From positions 558,001 to 622,000 of the forward strand of contig NZ_JALRMO010000001.1 in assembly GCF_023276405.1 (NCBI RefSeq): a stretch of DNA of 64,000 nucleotides, written 5' to 3'. Source of the DNA: Paenibacillus hamazuiensis. GTDB lineage: Bacteria > Bacillota > Bacilli > Paenibacillales > NBRC-103111. This document shows, in pieces, positions 1 through 9,037 of the stretch. How positions within the stretch are numbered: the stretch's first letter is position 1; every line of letters starts with the position of its first letter. The notes below the pieces were generated by a model. That model searched no databases, was not told where the DNA came from, and saw only the letters and a list, made by a program, of their open reading frames with translations. Made by a program: the position numbers and the translations under genes.

Positions 1-24
1 AACGCCGTTTGCAATTTTTTCCAT
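1..24 (-). CDS. Start of a divergent gene, cut by the window edge
   Basis: Only the first eight codons (MEKIANGV) lie in the window. On the minus strand an AAGGGGAAG ribosome binding site at about 31-39 precedes an ATG at 24-22 with normal spacing. The gene is divergent from the AraC regulator at 152, a usual arrangement in which the regulator controls a neighbouring catabolic gene. The product cannot be identified from eight residues. Confidence 0.6.
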
Positions 25-151
25 AAAAACTTCCCCTTTTTCGAATGATGTAAAAGAAACGATATTTACCCGATTATACCGCTTCGATTTCGTGAAAAGT
101 TATGATAAACTACGGAAAAATGTTAAAATATTATCCTTTTGGGGAGGAAGC

Positions 152-1036
152 ATGAACCGGCTGTTCGAACCCGTTTATTTTGATCAGGCTTCTATTCATT
201 GGGATTACCGCATCCGCATCGATCATGGCTTCAAAGGATATTATCATTGGCACCAGGCCTGCGAATTTATGCTCGTCCATGAAGGGCAAGGGACGGTTGT
301 GGTCAACCAGATGACGTTTCATATCCGGCGGGGGATGTTTTTCTTTTTCCCGCCGTTTCGGCTCCATCAGGTGTACGCGGATGTCTCGCCGGATCGTCCG
401 TATGAGCGCTCGATCTTTTATGCGGATCCTTTATTGATTGAAAATCAGCTCAAGCTTTTCCCAAGCCGGTATTCGCGGTTTGAGGATTTGCGGCAAAACC
501 CGACTCTGTCGCTCGGTTTCGATTTGGGAGATAAAGTTCAAGGGATGGAATGGATTTTTGAGCAATACGACCAAGCTCTTAAAAAAGGCCGGGGAGAGGA
601 TCCGGAGGAAATCGCACTTTTGTTTCTGCAGATGCTGAATACGCTTCCGTTGTCCGAGGTTACGGGCGACAGGCGGAAGCCGGAGCTTGGGAAAAGGGGG
701 ACAGGCCGTTATTCGGAGGCGATCATGCGCTGGATCGAGGAGCATTTTCACGAAGAGGTCAGTTTGGAGCGTTTGGCCGAGGAGCTTCATCTGTCGCCGA
801 ACTATATTTCCAGAGTGTTTCGGCAGGAGACGGGCAGCGGGGTGACGGATTATTTGACCGCAAGGCGCATCAAACAAGCCTGCCGGCTGCTGGAAACGAC
901 GGACAACCCGGTTGAACAGGTCGGCCTCGAAGCAGGTTTTGCCAATTATTCATATTTTATTCAGCTTTTCAAGAGAGTCGTCGGAACGACGCCGTTAAAA
1001 TACCGCTATTCCAGAGTACACCGCCAAACAACTTAA
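152..1036 (+). CDS. AraC-family transcriptional regulator with cupin-type sensor domain
   Basis: A 294-residue one-component regulator. Residues of about 15-150 look like an AraC-type cupin ligand-binding domain (HWHQACEFMLVHEG, then FFFPPFRLHQV). Residues of about 190-290 carry the paired helix-turn-helix of the AraC/XylS family (SLERLAEELHLSPNYISRVF, then VGLEAGFANYSYFIQLFKR). I chose the ATG at 152 over an upstream in-frame start at 92 because a GGGGAGGAAG site lies directly before it. It sits between a divergent gene at the window edge and a sugar importer at 1178, either of which could be its target. The sugar ligand cannot be read from sequence. Confidence 0.9.
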   Translation: MNRLFEPVYFDQASIHWDYRIRIDHGFKGYYHWHQACEFMLVHEGQGTVVVNQMTFHIRRGMFFFFPPFRLHQVYADVSPDRPYERSIFYADPLLIENQLKLFPSRYSRFEDLRQNPTLSLGFDLGDKVQGMEWIFEQYDQALKKGRGEDPEEIALLFLQMLNTLPLSEVTGDRRKPELGKRGTGRYSEAIMRWIEEHFHEEVSLERLAEELHLSPNYISRVFRQETGSGVTDYLTARRIKQACRLLETTDNPVEQVGLEAGFANYSYFIQLFKRVVGTTPLKYRYSRVHRQTT

Positions 1037-1177
1037 AATTCCTCATATCGAACTTAAAAAACAGCATACTAACCGTTTCGGGCGTGTGATAGTCTTAGGT
1101 CACGGAAAAAAAACGGTGCGGCAAGCCGCGCCGATTCCACGAATCCGCTTTTTCATCAAGGGGAGGTTAAATCAGAA

Positions 1178-2533
1178 ATGGCAATGACCAAAAAAACGAC
1201 CGCAGTTTCATTAACAAGCGCAATCGTCTTATCGCTCGCTTTGTCCGCCTGCGGCGGCGGCTCCGAGTCCGCGGCGAATACGGGCGCATCCGCAGGTACC
1301 GGCGCAGGTACCAACGCGGCGCCCAAGAAAACCGTCACGTTTACGATCGGATATGCGACCGGCGACCCGGCAACCAAACAAGCGATGGCCGATTCCATCG
1401 CGGCTTTCACCAAAGCCAACCCGAACATCAAGATCAACGATCTGTCCGAAGGGGGCATGGCCTCTTACCTGGACTGGCTCAAGACGAAAGATGCCGTCGG
1501 CGAATTTCCGGATCTCGTCGAGATGAGAGACACCCAGCTGTTCTCCGAAGCCGGCAAGATCGCCGAGCTGCCTGCGGAATGGGTCGGATTGTTTGCGGAC
1601 GCGCCGAAGCTGAACGGCAAAATTTGGACGGCGCCGATTGTCGGAACGTATCCGCAAGGCATCATTTACAGCAAAAAAGCTTATGCGGATGCAGGGATCA
1701 CCGGCGAGCCAAAAACATACGACGAGTTTCTGGCGATTCAGGAGAAACTTAAAGCCAAAGGCATTACACCGCTGACGTTCGGCGGCAAAGATATTTTCCA
1801 CTGGGGCTTCTGGGTGAACAAGTTTCTGATGGACGACGTGTTCGCGGACGACCCGAACTGGAACTCCAAGCGGACCAAAGGGCAGGCCAGCTTTACCGAT
1901 GCCGGTCCGATGCAGGCGATGAAGGATTTCAACGAGCTGTTCACCAAAGGGTATGTGGATAAAGGCTTCTTGAGCACGGCCGACAATCAAACCGCATCGA
2001 TGCTCGTAACGGGTAAAGCGGCGCAGCTGTTCTCCGGACCGTGGATGTTCGCGCAAATTTCGCAAGCCGATCCGAAATTCGAATTCGGTTGGTACCCGGT
2101 ACCGGACCGGAAAGGCCGAATTGTCGTCAACGGCCTCAATACGCTGCAGGGCTGGTCCATTTCGACCAAAGCCAACCAGGATGCGGATAAAAAAGCGGCG
2201 ATCACCGAGTTTATCAAGTTTTTCTTCTCGAAGGACCAGTATACGAAATTCCTCAAAGCGGTTAACGGCCTGCCGACGACCAAAGAAAACGTTACGTATG
2301 ACGCCGGGCCGCAAATGAAGCGGGTGCTCGAAGTGATGAACGATCCGAAGACGATCAAGTCGCTGCAGATCAACAGCTTCTGGGGTGAAAACCAAATGCC
2401 GCCGCAATGGCGCAACTGGTTTTACAAGCTGGCTCAGGAATGGCTGACCAAAGGCGATTTCAGCGCAGAATACATGAAAAAAGCCGATGCCGAGTGGGAC
2501 GCTAACGTAAAAGCGAATGCGGCCGGCAAATAA
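1178..2533 (+). CDS. Carbohydrate ABC transporter substrate-binding lipoprotein (family 1)
   Basis: A 451-residue extracellular solute-binding protein. The N-terminus has a basic tail, a hydrophobic stretch and the lipobox LSAC followed by a Gly/Ser/Ala linker, so it should be lipid-anchored outside the membrane. The body has the family 1 layout (ADAGITGEPKTYDEFLAIQEKLKAKG region near residue 170; FSGPWMF near 285). A GGGGAGG site precedes the ATG. It is followed by two permeases, a GH28-like enzyme and a GH88 enzyme in the same direction, so an oligosaccharide containing unsaturated uronate is the likely ligand; this is inferred from neighbours only. Confidence 0.92.
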   Translation: MAMTKKTTAVSLTSAIVLSLALSACGGGSESAANTGASAGTGAGTNAAPKKTVTFTIGYATGDPATKQAMADSIAAFTKANPNIKINDLSEGGMASYLDWLKTKDAVGEFPDLVEMRDTQLFSEAGKIAELPAEWVGLFADAPKLNGKIWTAPIVGTYPQGIIYSKKAYADAGITGEPKTYDEFLAIQEKLKAKGITPLTFGGKDIFHWGFWVNKFLMDDVFADDPNWNSKRTKGQASFTDAGPMQAMKDFNELFTKGYVDKGFLSTADNQTASMLVTGKAAQLFSGPWMFAQISQADPKFEFGWYPVPDRKGRIVVNGLNTLQGWSISTKANQDADKKAAITEFIKFFFSKDQYTKFLKAVNGLPTTKENVTYDAGPQMKRVLEVMNDPKTIKSLQINSFWGENQMPPQWRNWFYKLAQEWLTKGDFSAEYMKKADAEWDANVKANAAGK

Positions 2534-2634
2534 CGGCTGCTTATGAGACGAAAGACGAACCTCTGCCGCGGCTGAGGTTCGTATTATTTATGGAAGATAT
2601 TTTCCGGGGGCATTTTTGGGGGGAGTGAGAGAGT

Positions 2635-3564
2635 ATGGCGAATTCGGAGACGATACGGGCGACGGCCGGTGCCGAGACGGTACCCAAAAAGAAAAAATGG
2701 TTATCCTATTCCGTTCTGTTTATCCTGCCTTCTTTTATACTGTACACGTTGTTTGTCATATATCCTACCTTGAACAGCTTTAACCTGAGCTTTACGAACT
2801 GGGACGGCGTCAGCAGCGAAATTCATTACATCGGTTTCGACAACTTCAAGGAAATGTTCCGCAGCGACCGTTTCTACAATGCGCTCAAAAATACGTTGAT
2901 CTTGTCGGTGTCCCTCGTCGTTCTTGAAAATGCAGTTGCTCTTATTTTGGCCATGCTGGTGGATCAGGTGCGCTGGTTCAAAAACTTTTTTCGCAGCATT
3001 TTTTATTTTCCCGTTTTGCTGAGCGGGATCGTCATGGGTTTCGTCTGGGCGATTATTTTCAACTACAACTTCGGCGTGATCTCCCAGTTGCTGGACAAGA
3101 TCGGGCTGGGGGCGCTGAAAATCGACTGGCTCGGCAACCCCGACTTTGCGCTGATTGCGATTGTCATCACGACCGTCTGGAAAGGGTCGGGATATTACAT
3201 GATCATTTACCTGGCGGGGCTGCAGGGCATTCCGGCGGAGCTGCACGAAGCGGCGGCTATCGACGGTGCGGGCCGATGGCAGCAGTTCCGTCACATTACG
3301 TTCCCGCTGCTCGCGGGCGCGATGACGGTCAGCGTGATGCTGTCCATGATCGGCGCGCTGAAAATTTTCGACCAAATTGCGGTGATGACCGACGGCGGTC
3401 CGGGCTTCGCAACGGAGACGCTAACCTACATCGTTTATAAAGTCGGCTTCGGCGAGCTTCGCCAAGGGTACGGAACGGCGCTTTCGCTCGTCCTGTTCGT
3501 GCTGATTCTCATCGTATCCCTGATTCAAATCAAGCTGCTGCGGAAACGGGAGGTGCAAATGTAA
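2635..3564 (+). CDS. Sugar ABC transporter permease, MalF type
   Basis: A 309-residue inner-membrane permease with about six transmembrane helices, the first near residues 25-45. The EAA loop that docks the ATPase is visible as LHEAAAIDGAGRWQQFRHITFPLL around residues 202-225. The final stop overlaps the start of the next permease by one base (TAATG), indicating translational coupling. No ATP-binding subunit is encoded in this unit, which is common in Bacillota, where one MsmX-type ATPase serves several importers; a candidate is at 28198. Confidence 0.93.
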   Translation: MANSETIRATAGAETVPKKKKWLSYSVLFILPSFILYTLFVIYPTLNSFNLSFTNWDGVSSEIHYIGFDNFKEMFRSDRFYNALKNTLILSVSLVVLENAVALILAMLVDQVRWFKNFFRSIFYFPVLLSGIVMGFVWAIIFNYNFGVISQLLDKIGLGALKIDWLGNPDFALIAIVITTVWKGSGYYMIIYLAGLQGIPAELHEAAAIDGAGRWQQFRHITFPLLAGAMTVSVMLSMIGALKIFDQIAVMTDGGPGFATETLTYIVYKVGFGELRQGYGTALSLVLFVLILIVSLIQIKLLRKREVQM

Positions 3565-4391
3565 TGCATAAGTCCAGGAAGTCCGTGGAAATCGTCTTGT
3601 TTGCCGTTACGGCCGTGCTCGCCATCCTGTTCTTTTTCCCGGTTTATTTCAGCCTCATTTCGGCATTCAAATCCAATGGGGAAATATTGCGGGATGCCGT
3701 TGCGCTGCCGAGCAGCTTGTATCTGGACAGCTTCAAATATTTGCTCACCAAGACCCACTTCCCGGCCGCCATGCTGAACAGCCTGATCTTGACGGTAACT
3801 TCGGTGGCGTTCATGATTTTGCTCATTCCGATGGCGGCATACGCGATTGAGCGAACCGGGAAAAAATGGACCCATGCCGTATACATTTATTATTTGGCGG
3901 GAATGATGATTCCTTTTCAGGTGTATATGATTCCTTTGTTCAAGGAGATGAAAGCCTTCGGACTGTACGGCACGCTCACCGCGCCGATACTGATCTATAT
4001 TTCCGGTTCGGTAGGGATGGGCGTTCTGCTGTTCACCAGCTTCATCCGCGGGATTCCGGCTGAAATCGAAGAGGCGGCGGCCATCGACGGCTGCTCCAAA
4101 GTCCGGATTTTCTGGCAGATCGTTTTCCCGCTGCTCGGACCGTGCACCGCCAGTATGATCGTGCTGCAGGGCCTCGGCATATGGAACGACTTTTTGATGC
4201 CGAGTTTGGCGCTTCAATCGTCCAAGCGAACGATGATCGTGGAAATTTTTAAATTTGTGGGAGAGCTGGCTTCCCAGTGGGATATGGTGTTTGCCGGTAC
4301 GACGATGTCCATCGTCCCGGTTCTTATTGCCTTTATCGCACTGCAAAAGTATTTTGTGAAAGGCATCGCTGCCGGTGCAACCAAAGGGTGA
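3564..4391 (+). CDS. Sugar ABC transporter permease, MalG type
   Basis: A 275-residue second permease, pairing with the gene at 2635. It has about six helices and the EAA loop IEEAAAIDGCSKVRIFWQIVFPLL around residues 168-192, and ends KYFVKGIAAGATKG, the usual MalG-like tail. The ATG shares a base with the preceding stop. Together with the lipoprotein at 1178 this forms a binding-protein-dependent carbohydrate importer lacking its own ATPase. Confidence 0.93.
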   Translation: MHKSRKSVEIVLFAVTAVLAILFFFPVYFSLISAFKSNGEILRDAVALPSSLYLDSFKYLLTKTHFPAAMLNSLILTVTSVAFMILLIPMAAYAIERTGKKWTHAVYIYYLAGMMIPFQVYMIPLFKEMKAFGLYGTLTAPILIYISGSVGMGVLLFTSFIRGIPAEIEEAAAIDGCSKVRIFWQIVFPLLGPCTASMIVLQGLGIWNDFLMPSLALQSSKRTMIVEIFKFVGELASQWDMVFAGTTMSIVPVLIAFIALQKYFVKGIAAGATKG

Positions 4392-4399
4392 TCCCCTTA

Positions 4400-4434
4400 A
4401 GGCCGCTTCTGGTTATGACAGGGGCGGCTTTTTT
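4400..4434 (+). terminator. Weak intrinsic terminator or attenuating hairpin
   Basis: GCCGC and GCGGC arms separated by about 17 bases are followed by a run of six T. The stem is short, so this may only reduce transcription into the following glycosidase genes instead of ending the operon. Confidence 0.4.
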
Positions 4435-4517
4435 GGACCGCCAGGATGGCTGTTTGTCGGGAGATTTGCTCCCGCATTTGTTCCCGTATTTCAATTGAAG
4501 GAAAGCAGGTGCTGAGT

Positions 4518-5957
4518 ATGAACCGGGTGACGGTTTACGACGCCCCGCAGGGAGCCGCCTTGCGCGATGATTTTACGGTCAGCGTACGGGCGGCCGGCGG
4601 CGAGTGGCAGAAGCTGCCCGTTTATGAAGTGAAGGTGGATATGCACCGGGTACGGCACGCATCGATGGCCTATTTTGATATGGAAGGTACCGTAGAGGTG
4701 CGCGTGGAAAGCCGAAGGCAGCCGATTCGGAGCGTTGCGATCCGGCCGCTTTCCGCCATGGTTCCTTACCGCCATGACGGGGAGGCCGTCTTGTTTACAT
4801 TGGACCGGCCGAGGAAGCTGTCCGTCGAGGTTAACGGGGAACGGTTCTCCAATCTGCATTTGTTCGCGAACCCGATGGAGCAGGGCGCTCCGGTGCCGGG
4901 GGCGGACAATGTGCTTTATTTGGAGCCGGCGATTCACCGTACGGAGGACATTTACCGCTTGGCGCAAACGCCGAAGGCGGCGGGCGGCAAAGCGCCGGAT
5001 ACGATTTATTTTGCCCCGGGGATGCACTATTTGGAGGAAACGCTGCTGCGCATTCCGTCCGGAACGACAGTGTACGTCGCGGGAGGAGCGATTGTGATCG
5101 GCTCCCTGGTCTGCGAGGGTGTCAAGGATGTTTCCATTCGGGGAAGGGGGATGCTGGTCTTATCCGATTTTCACCGGTTTTCGGCTTTCCGCGGAATCCG
5201 GATCGTCTTCTCGGAAAACATTGCGGTCGAGGGGATCATCACGGTGGATCCCCCGCATTACAGCATCTATCTAGGTAGATCCCGGCATGTGAGCATCCGT
5301 AATTTTAAAACGTTCAGCACGCGGGGATGGTCGGACGGGATCGATATGATGGCCTGCTCGCATATCGACATCGAGGACGTATTTCTGCGCACTTCCGACG
5401 ACTGCATCGCGGTGTACGGCTCGCGTTGGGATTTCTTCGGCGATTCCCGCCATATTGCGGTTCGCGATGCGGTGTTATGGGCGGACGTGGCGCATCCGCT
5501 GATGATCGGAACCCATGGCAACCATCACGGGGACGGCGATACGATCGAGGATATTTTATTCGAAAATATCGATATTTTGGAGCATCACGAGCCGCAGCCG
5601 GACTACATGGGAGCGATGGCCATCAATGCAGGCGATCAAAACGCCGTCAGGAAGGTGACCTACCGGAATATCCGGGTGGAGGACTTCGAGCTCGGCCGGT
5701 TGATCGATATCCGCGTCGTATGGAATAAGAAATACAACCCGGTTCCCGGAAGCCGGATCGAAGACGTTCGGTTCGAGAACATTACGTACAACGGCGCGAA
5801 CGCGGTGCCAAGCCGCATTGGCGGATTCGACGCGGACCGCCCCGTATCCGGGGTTTGCTTCCGGCAGCTGAGGATTAACGGGGAACTGATTTTAAACCCG
5901 GAGCAGGGGAAAATCGAGGTGGGCGGGTTTGCTCGCGATATTTCGTTCAGCGGCTGA
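4518..5957 (+). CDS. GH28-like right-handed beta-helix glycoside hydrolase
   Basis: A 479-residue protein related to the polygalacturonase (GH28) superfamily. An N-terminal beta domain (about 1-150) precedes a parallel beta-helix with repeated turns such as VKDVSIRGRGM and SRHVSIRNFKTFS. GH28-type catalytic signatures are visible: SDGID in place of NTDG, TSDDC with the paired aspartates, and GTHGN in place of GHG. No signal peptide is seen, so it probably acts in the cytoplasm on imported oligosaccharides. The start at 4518 was preferred to an in-frame ATG at 4446 because 4518 gives the family-like N-terminus and follows a GGAAAGCAGGTG stretch. The uronide substrate is inferred from the adjacent GH88 gene. 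Confidence 0.8.
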   Translation: MNRVTVYDAPQGAALRDDFTVSVRAAGGEWQKLPVYEVKVDMHRVRHASMAYFDMEGTVEVRVESRRQPIRSVAIRPLSAMVPYRHDGEAVLFTLDRPRKLSVEVNGERFSNLHLFANPMEQGAPVPGADNVLYLEPAIHRTEDIYRLAQTPKAAGGKAPDTIYFAPGMHYLEETLLRIPSGTTVYVAGGAIVIGSLVCEGVKDVSIRGRGMLVLSDFHRFSAFRGIRIVFSENIAVEGIITVDPPHYSIYLGRSRHVSIRNFKTFSTRGWSDGIDMMACSHIDIEDVFLRTSDDCIAVYGSRWDFFGDSRHIAVRDAVLWADVAHPLMIGTHGNHHGDGDTIEDILFENIDILEHHEPQPDYMGAMAINAGDQNAVRKVTYRNIRVEDFELGRLIDIRVVWNKKYNPVPGSRIEDVRFENITYNGANAVPSRIGGFDADRPVSGVCFRQLRINGELILNPEQGKIEVGGFARDISFSG

Positions 5958-6017
5958 TCGGGCTCCGCGCTGAGGGGCTGAGTGCAGCATCGAGAAAATC
6001 GGAAGGAGAGATTTCCT

Positions 6018-7148
6018 ATGCAACGAGCATTCTTTGAAGAAGCGGCCCGGTATGTGCTGAGGCAAATCGACCGGAGTCTGGACGTGTTCAAGGATACGTT
6101 CCCGGCGCCGGCAAGCCAAAACCACATTTATCCGGGGATTGCGAATGTCGAGTGGACGTCCAGCTTCTGGACCGGCATGCTCTGGCTCGCCTACGAGCTG
6201 ACCGGCGCCGGCAAATACCGGAAAGCGGCGGAATACCAGCTCGCGAGCTATAGGCGGCGAGCGGAGGAAGAGATCGCCACCGATACGCACGATCTCGGTT
6301 TTCTTTATTCGTTATCCGCAATTGCGGAATACAAGATTACGGGAAATCCGGCGGCCAAAGATACGGCGCTCAAGGCGGCGGATCTGCTGGCCAAACGTTA
6401 TTTCCCCAAAGCCGGCATCATCCAGGCGTGGGGCGATCTGAACGACCCCGAGCAGTGCGGCCGGATGATTATCGACTGCCTGCTCAACCTGCCGCTGCTG
6501 TATTGGGCGAGCGAGGCGTCGGGTGAGCCGCGTTATGCCGAATATGCACGGACGCATGTGCGGCAGGCGGCGAAATACCTCGTCCGGCCGGATGATACGA
6601 CCTACCATACGTATTACATGGATGTGGAGACCGGCGAGCCGAAATACGGCAACACCCATCAAGGTTATGCCGACGATTCGTGCTGGGCCCGCGGGCAGGC
6701 GTGGGGTATTTACGGTTTCCTGCTCAGCTACAAGTATACCGGCGATGCGGAGTTGATCCGGCTGGCGAAGAGGCTCAGCCATTACTTCCTGAGCCGGACT
6801 CCGGAAGACGGCGTTGTGTATTGGGACTTGGTTTTTACCTCGGGAAAAGAGCAGGAAAAGGATTCGTCCGCGTCGGCGATCGCCGCCTGCGGCATGCTGG
6901 AGCTGGCCAAACAGCTGCCGCTTACGGATCCGGACAAGCGGCTGTTTGAAGATCAGGCACTTTCCATCCTGAGCGGGCTTGCGCAAAACTACACGACGAA
7001 GGATATTCCCGAATCGAATGGCGTCCTGAAACACGCGGTTTACAACAAGCCGCGGGGCATGGGGATCGATGAGTGCAATATATGGGGAGATTATTACTAC
7101 TTTGAAGGTTTGGTTCGTGTCCTGACGAGCTGGAGATTGTATTGGTAA
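6018..7148 (+). CDS. GH88 unsaturated glucuronyl hydrolase
   Basis: At 376 residues it matches the size of the Bacillus sp. GL1 unsaturated glucuronyl hydrolase (377). It should hydrate the 4,5-double bond of the unsaturated uronic acid left at the non-reducing end by polysaccharide lyases, releasing the sugar. The family motifs HDLGFLYSLSA and GRMIIDCLLNLPLLYWA carry the two catalytic aspartates; THQGYADDSCWARGQAWGIYGF and IWGDYYYFE are also conserved. No signal peptide, so cytoplasmic. The ATG at 6018 follows GGAAGGAGAG; an in-frame start at 5982 has no such site. Substrates of the family include glycosaminoglycan, gellan and xanthan fragments; which one applies here is not decided by the sequence. 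Confidence 0.93.
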   Translation: MQRAFFEEAARYVLRQIDRSLDVFKDTFPAPASQNHIYPGIANVEWTSSFWTGMLWLAYELTGAGKYRKAAEYQLASYRRRAEEEIATDTHDLGFLYSLSAIAEYKITGNPAAKDTALKAADLLAKRYFPKAGIIQAWGDLNDPEQCGRMIIDCLLNLPLLYWASEASGEPRYAEYARTHVRQAAKYLVRPDDTTYHTYYMDVETGEPKYGNTHQGYADDSCWARGQAWGIYGFLLSYKYTGDAELIRLAKRLSHYFLSRTPEDGVVYWDLVFTSGKEQEKDSSASAIAACGMLELAKQLPLTDPDKRLFEDQALSILSGLAQNYTTKDIPESNGVLKHAVYNKPRGMGIDECNIWGDYYYFEGLVRVLTSWRLYW

Positions 7149-7252
7149 ATCGAAGCGGGATCCCTTATTTTCCCGAACGCTTTGCTCTGGGGCTGGGGCT
7201 GAAAACCTGATATGATACAAGCAGGGCCTGACTTCATACAGAGGAAAGGGGC

Positions 7253-9037
7253 ATGCGGTTCGTCATGATTCGGCTATTCCGGCTGCGCCAAAGCATTTTC
7301 GCCAAGTTCGCTTTTTCATTTATCATTGTCGGTCTGATTCCTCTCCTGATTTTGAGTTATTTCTCCTTAAATACATTCGGCAATTACATGGAACGGTATA
7401 CCATTAACAACTTCGAGCAAATGGTCATGTATGCGGGCAAAAACGTCGATGATCTGTATACGAAGTACAACAACATTTCCAAGCTGATGTACTCCTACGG
7501 GCAGCAGGGCCGGTACGGTCAGCTCGGGGAAGTTATATCGAACGCTCCGGCTGAGGAAAATATACGGCTTTCCGCAGCGGTGGACGATTTCCTCCAAACC
7601 GTCGTGGCCACCGACGTCCATATCCGCAGCGCAGCTTTTGTTTTTTCCTCGGGACGCTATCAGGATCTGAGCCGGGACGGCAGCCGGATCGATTTCCGTT
7701 CGGTCTATCCGCCTCCGGAGTGGAGAAAGGCGGTTTCCGAAAACCCGAAGCAGCTCATTTTGTTTCCGACCCACAAGCAGATCTATTACGCGTCATCCGA
7801 TGAGCTTGTGCTGACGTTCGCCCGCAATTTGATCGATATCGTGGGCGGTCCGGGACTCGACGGCAAGATCGTCGGCTGCTTGTACATGGATATTTCGCTC
7901 AGCGCTTTCGACGAAATTTTCCGGCAGCTGACCATTAGCCCGAAGGACGGCATGTATGTGACGAATGCGGATGGCATTATATTATACAGCAACAAAAGGG
8001 ATGAAATCGGAAAGCTTCTGAAGCTCTCGGAGTCGGAGGAATATCACTATGTCAAGCAGACGATGCCGGGCTCGGGGTGGAGCGTGGCCCTAGAGGTCAA
8101 TAAAAACGAGCTGTTCGGCAAAATCAACCGGATCAAGAGCACGATTGCCGTTGTGATCGGGCTTTGCATCGTCTCTCTTATCGTGGTGGCCGTCTGGTTT
8201 TCGAAAAACCTTTCGAATCCGATCCGAAGCATCATTAAACATATGTCCCGCGTGGAATCCGGCAACTTCGATATGCAGGTTGCCGTCCGTTCGACGGATG
8301 AAATCGGCATGCTGGCAAACGGCTTTAACAAGATGACCTATCGGCTGAAAAGTTATATCGATGAGGTGTACGTAGCCCAAATCAAGCAGAAGCAAGCCGA
8401 GCTGACGGCGCTCAAAAGCCAGATTCGCCCCCATTATTTATACAATACGCTCGAGGTTATCCGGATGAGCGCGGTCACCAACGACGATGAGGAAGTGGCC
8501 GATATGATTCTTTCGTTGTCCCATCAATTGAAATACGTGCTCGATTACGGGAATGAGAGCGTCTCCCTTCTGGAGGAAAAAACGAACATCGAGCAGTACT
8601 ACCGTTTGATGGAACTCCGGTACGGGGAGCACCGGCTCGCGATGGATCTGCGCATCGACGGCGGCCTGCTCGGCTGCATGCTGCCGAAGCTGTCCATCCA
8701 GCCCTTGGTCGAAAATGCGATTTACCACGGGATTTTCCCCAAATCGGGCAAGGGAACCATCCGGATCACCGCGGAGAAGGCGGACAACCGGCTTATCATT
8801 ACTGTTGACGACGACGGAGTCGGCATGGACGAGACGAAGCTCGGGGCCTTGAGAGAGAAATTGGCGGGGCACAGCATGCCTGAACATGGAACCGGAGGTA
8901 TCGGAATCAAAAACGTACACGACCGCATCACGGGATTATACGGATCCGCATATGGGATCGAACTTAACAGTACGCAGCATATCGGCACTTCCGTCCGCAT
9001 GATTTTGCCTTATCTGAAAGAGGTGAAAGAAACATGA
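7253..9037 (+). CDS. YesM-type sensor histidine kinase
   Basis: A 594-residue membrane kinase. Transmembrane helices near residues 20-45 and 297-317 flank an extracellular cache-like sensor domain. HAMP follows, then the HisKA_7TM/YesM-type phospho-acceptor block QIRPHYLYNTLEVIR with His394, and a HATPase_c domain with QPLVENAIYHG, DDDGVGMD and GTGGIGIKNVHDRI. The stop overlaps the response-regulator start at 9034 (ATGA). An extended -10 box (TGATATGAT) about 40 bases upstream suggests its own promoter. It probably senses a sugar and controls the adjacent importers through the partner regulator. Confidence 0.94.
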   Translation: MRFVMIRLFRLRQSIFAKFAFSFIIVGLIPLLILSYFSLNTFGNYMERYTINNFEQMVMYAGKNVDDLYTKYNNISKLMYSYGQQGRYGQLGEVISNAPAEENIRLSAAVDDFLQTVVATDVHIRSAAFVFSSGRYQDLSRDGSRIDFRSVYPPPEWRKAVSENPKQLILFPTHKQIYYASSDELVLTFARNLIDIVGGPGLDGKIVGCLYMDISLSAFDEIFRQLTISPKDGMYVTNADGIILYSNKRDEIGKLLKLSESEEYHYVKQTMPGSGWSVALEVNKNELFGKINRIKSTIAVVIGLCIVSLIVVAVWFSKNLSNPIRSIIKHMSRVESGNFDMQVAVRSTDEIGMLANGFNKMTYRLKSYIDEVYVAQIKQKQAELTALKSQIRPHYLYNTLEVIRMSAVTNDDEEVADMILSLSHQLKYVLDYGNESVSLLEEKTNIEQYYRLMELRYGEHRLAMDLRIDGGLLGCMLPKLSIQPLVENAIYHGIFPKSGKGTIRITAEKADNRLIITVDDDGVGMDETKLGALREKLAGHSMPEHGTGGIGIKNVHDRITGLYGSAYGIELNSTQHIGTSVRMILPYLKEVKET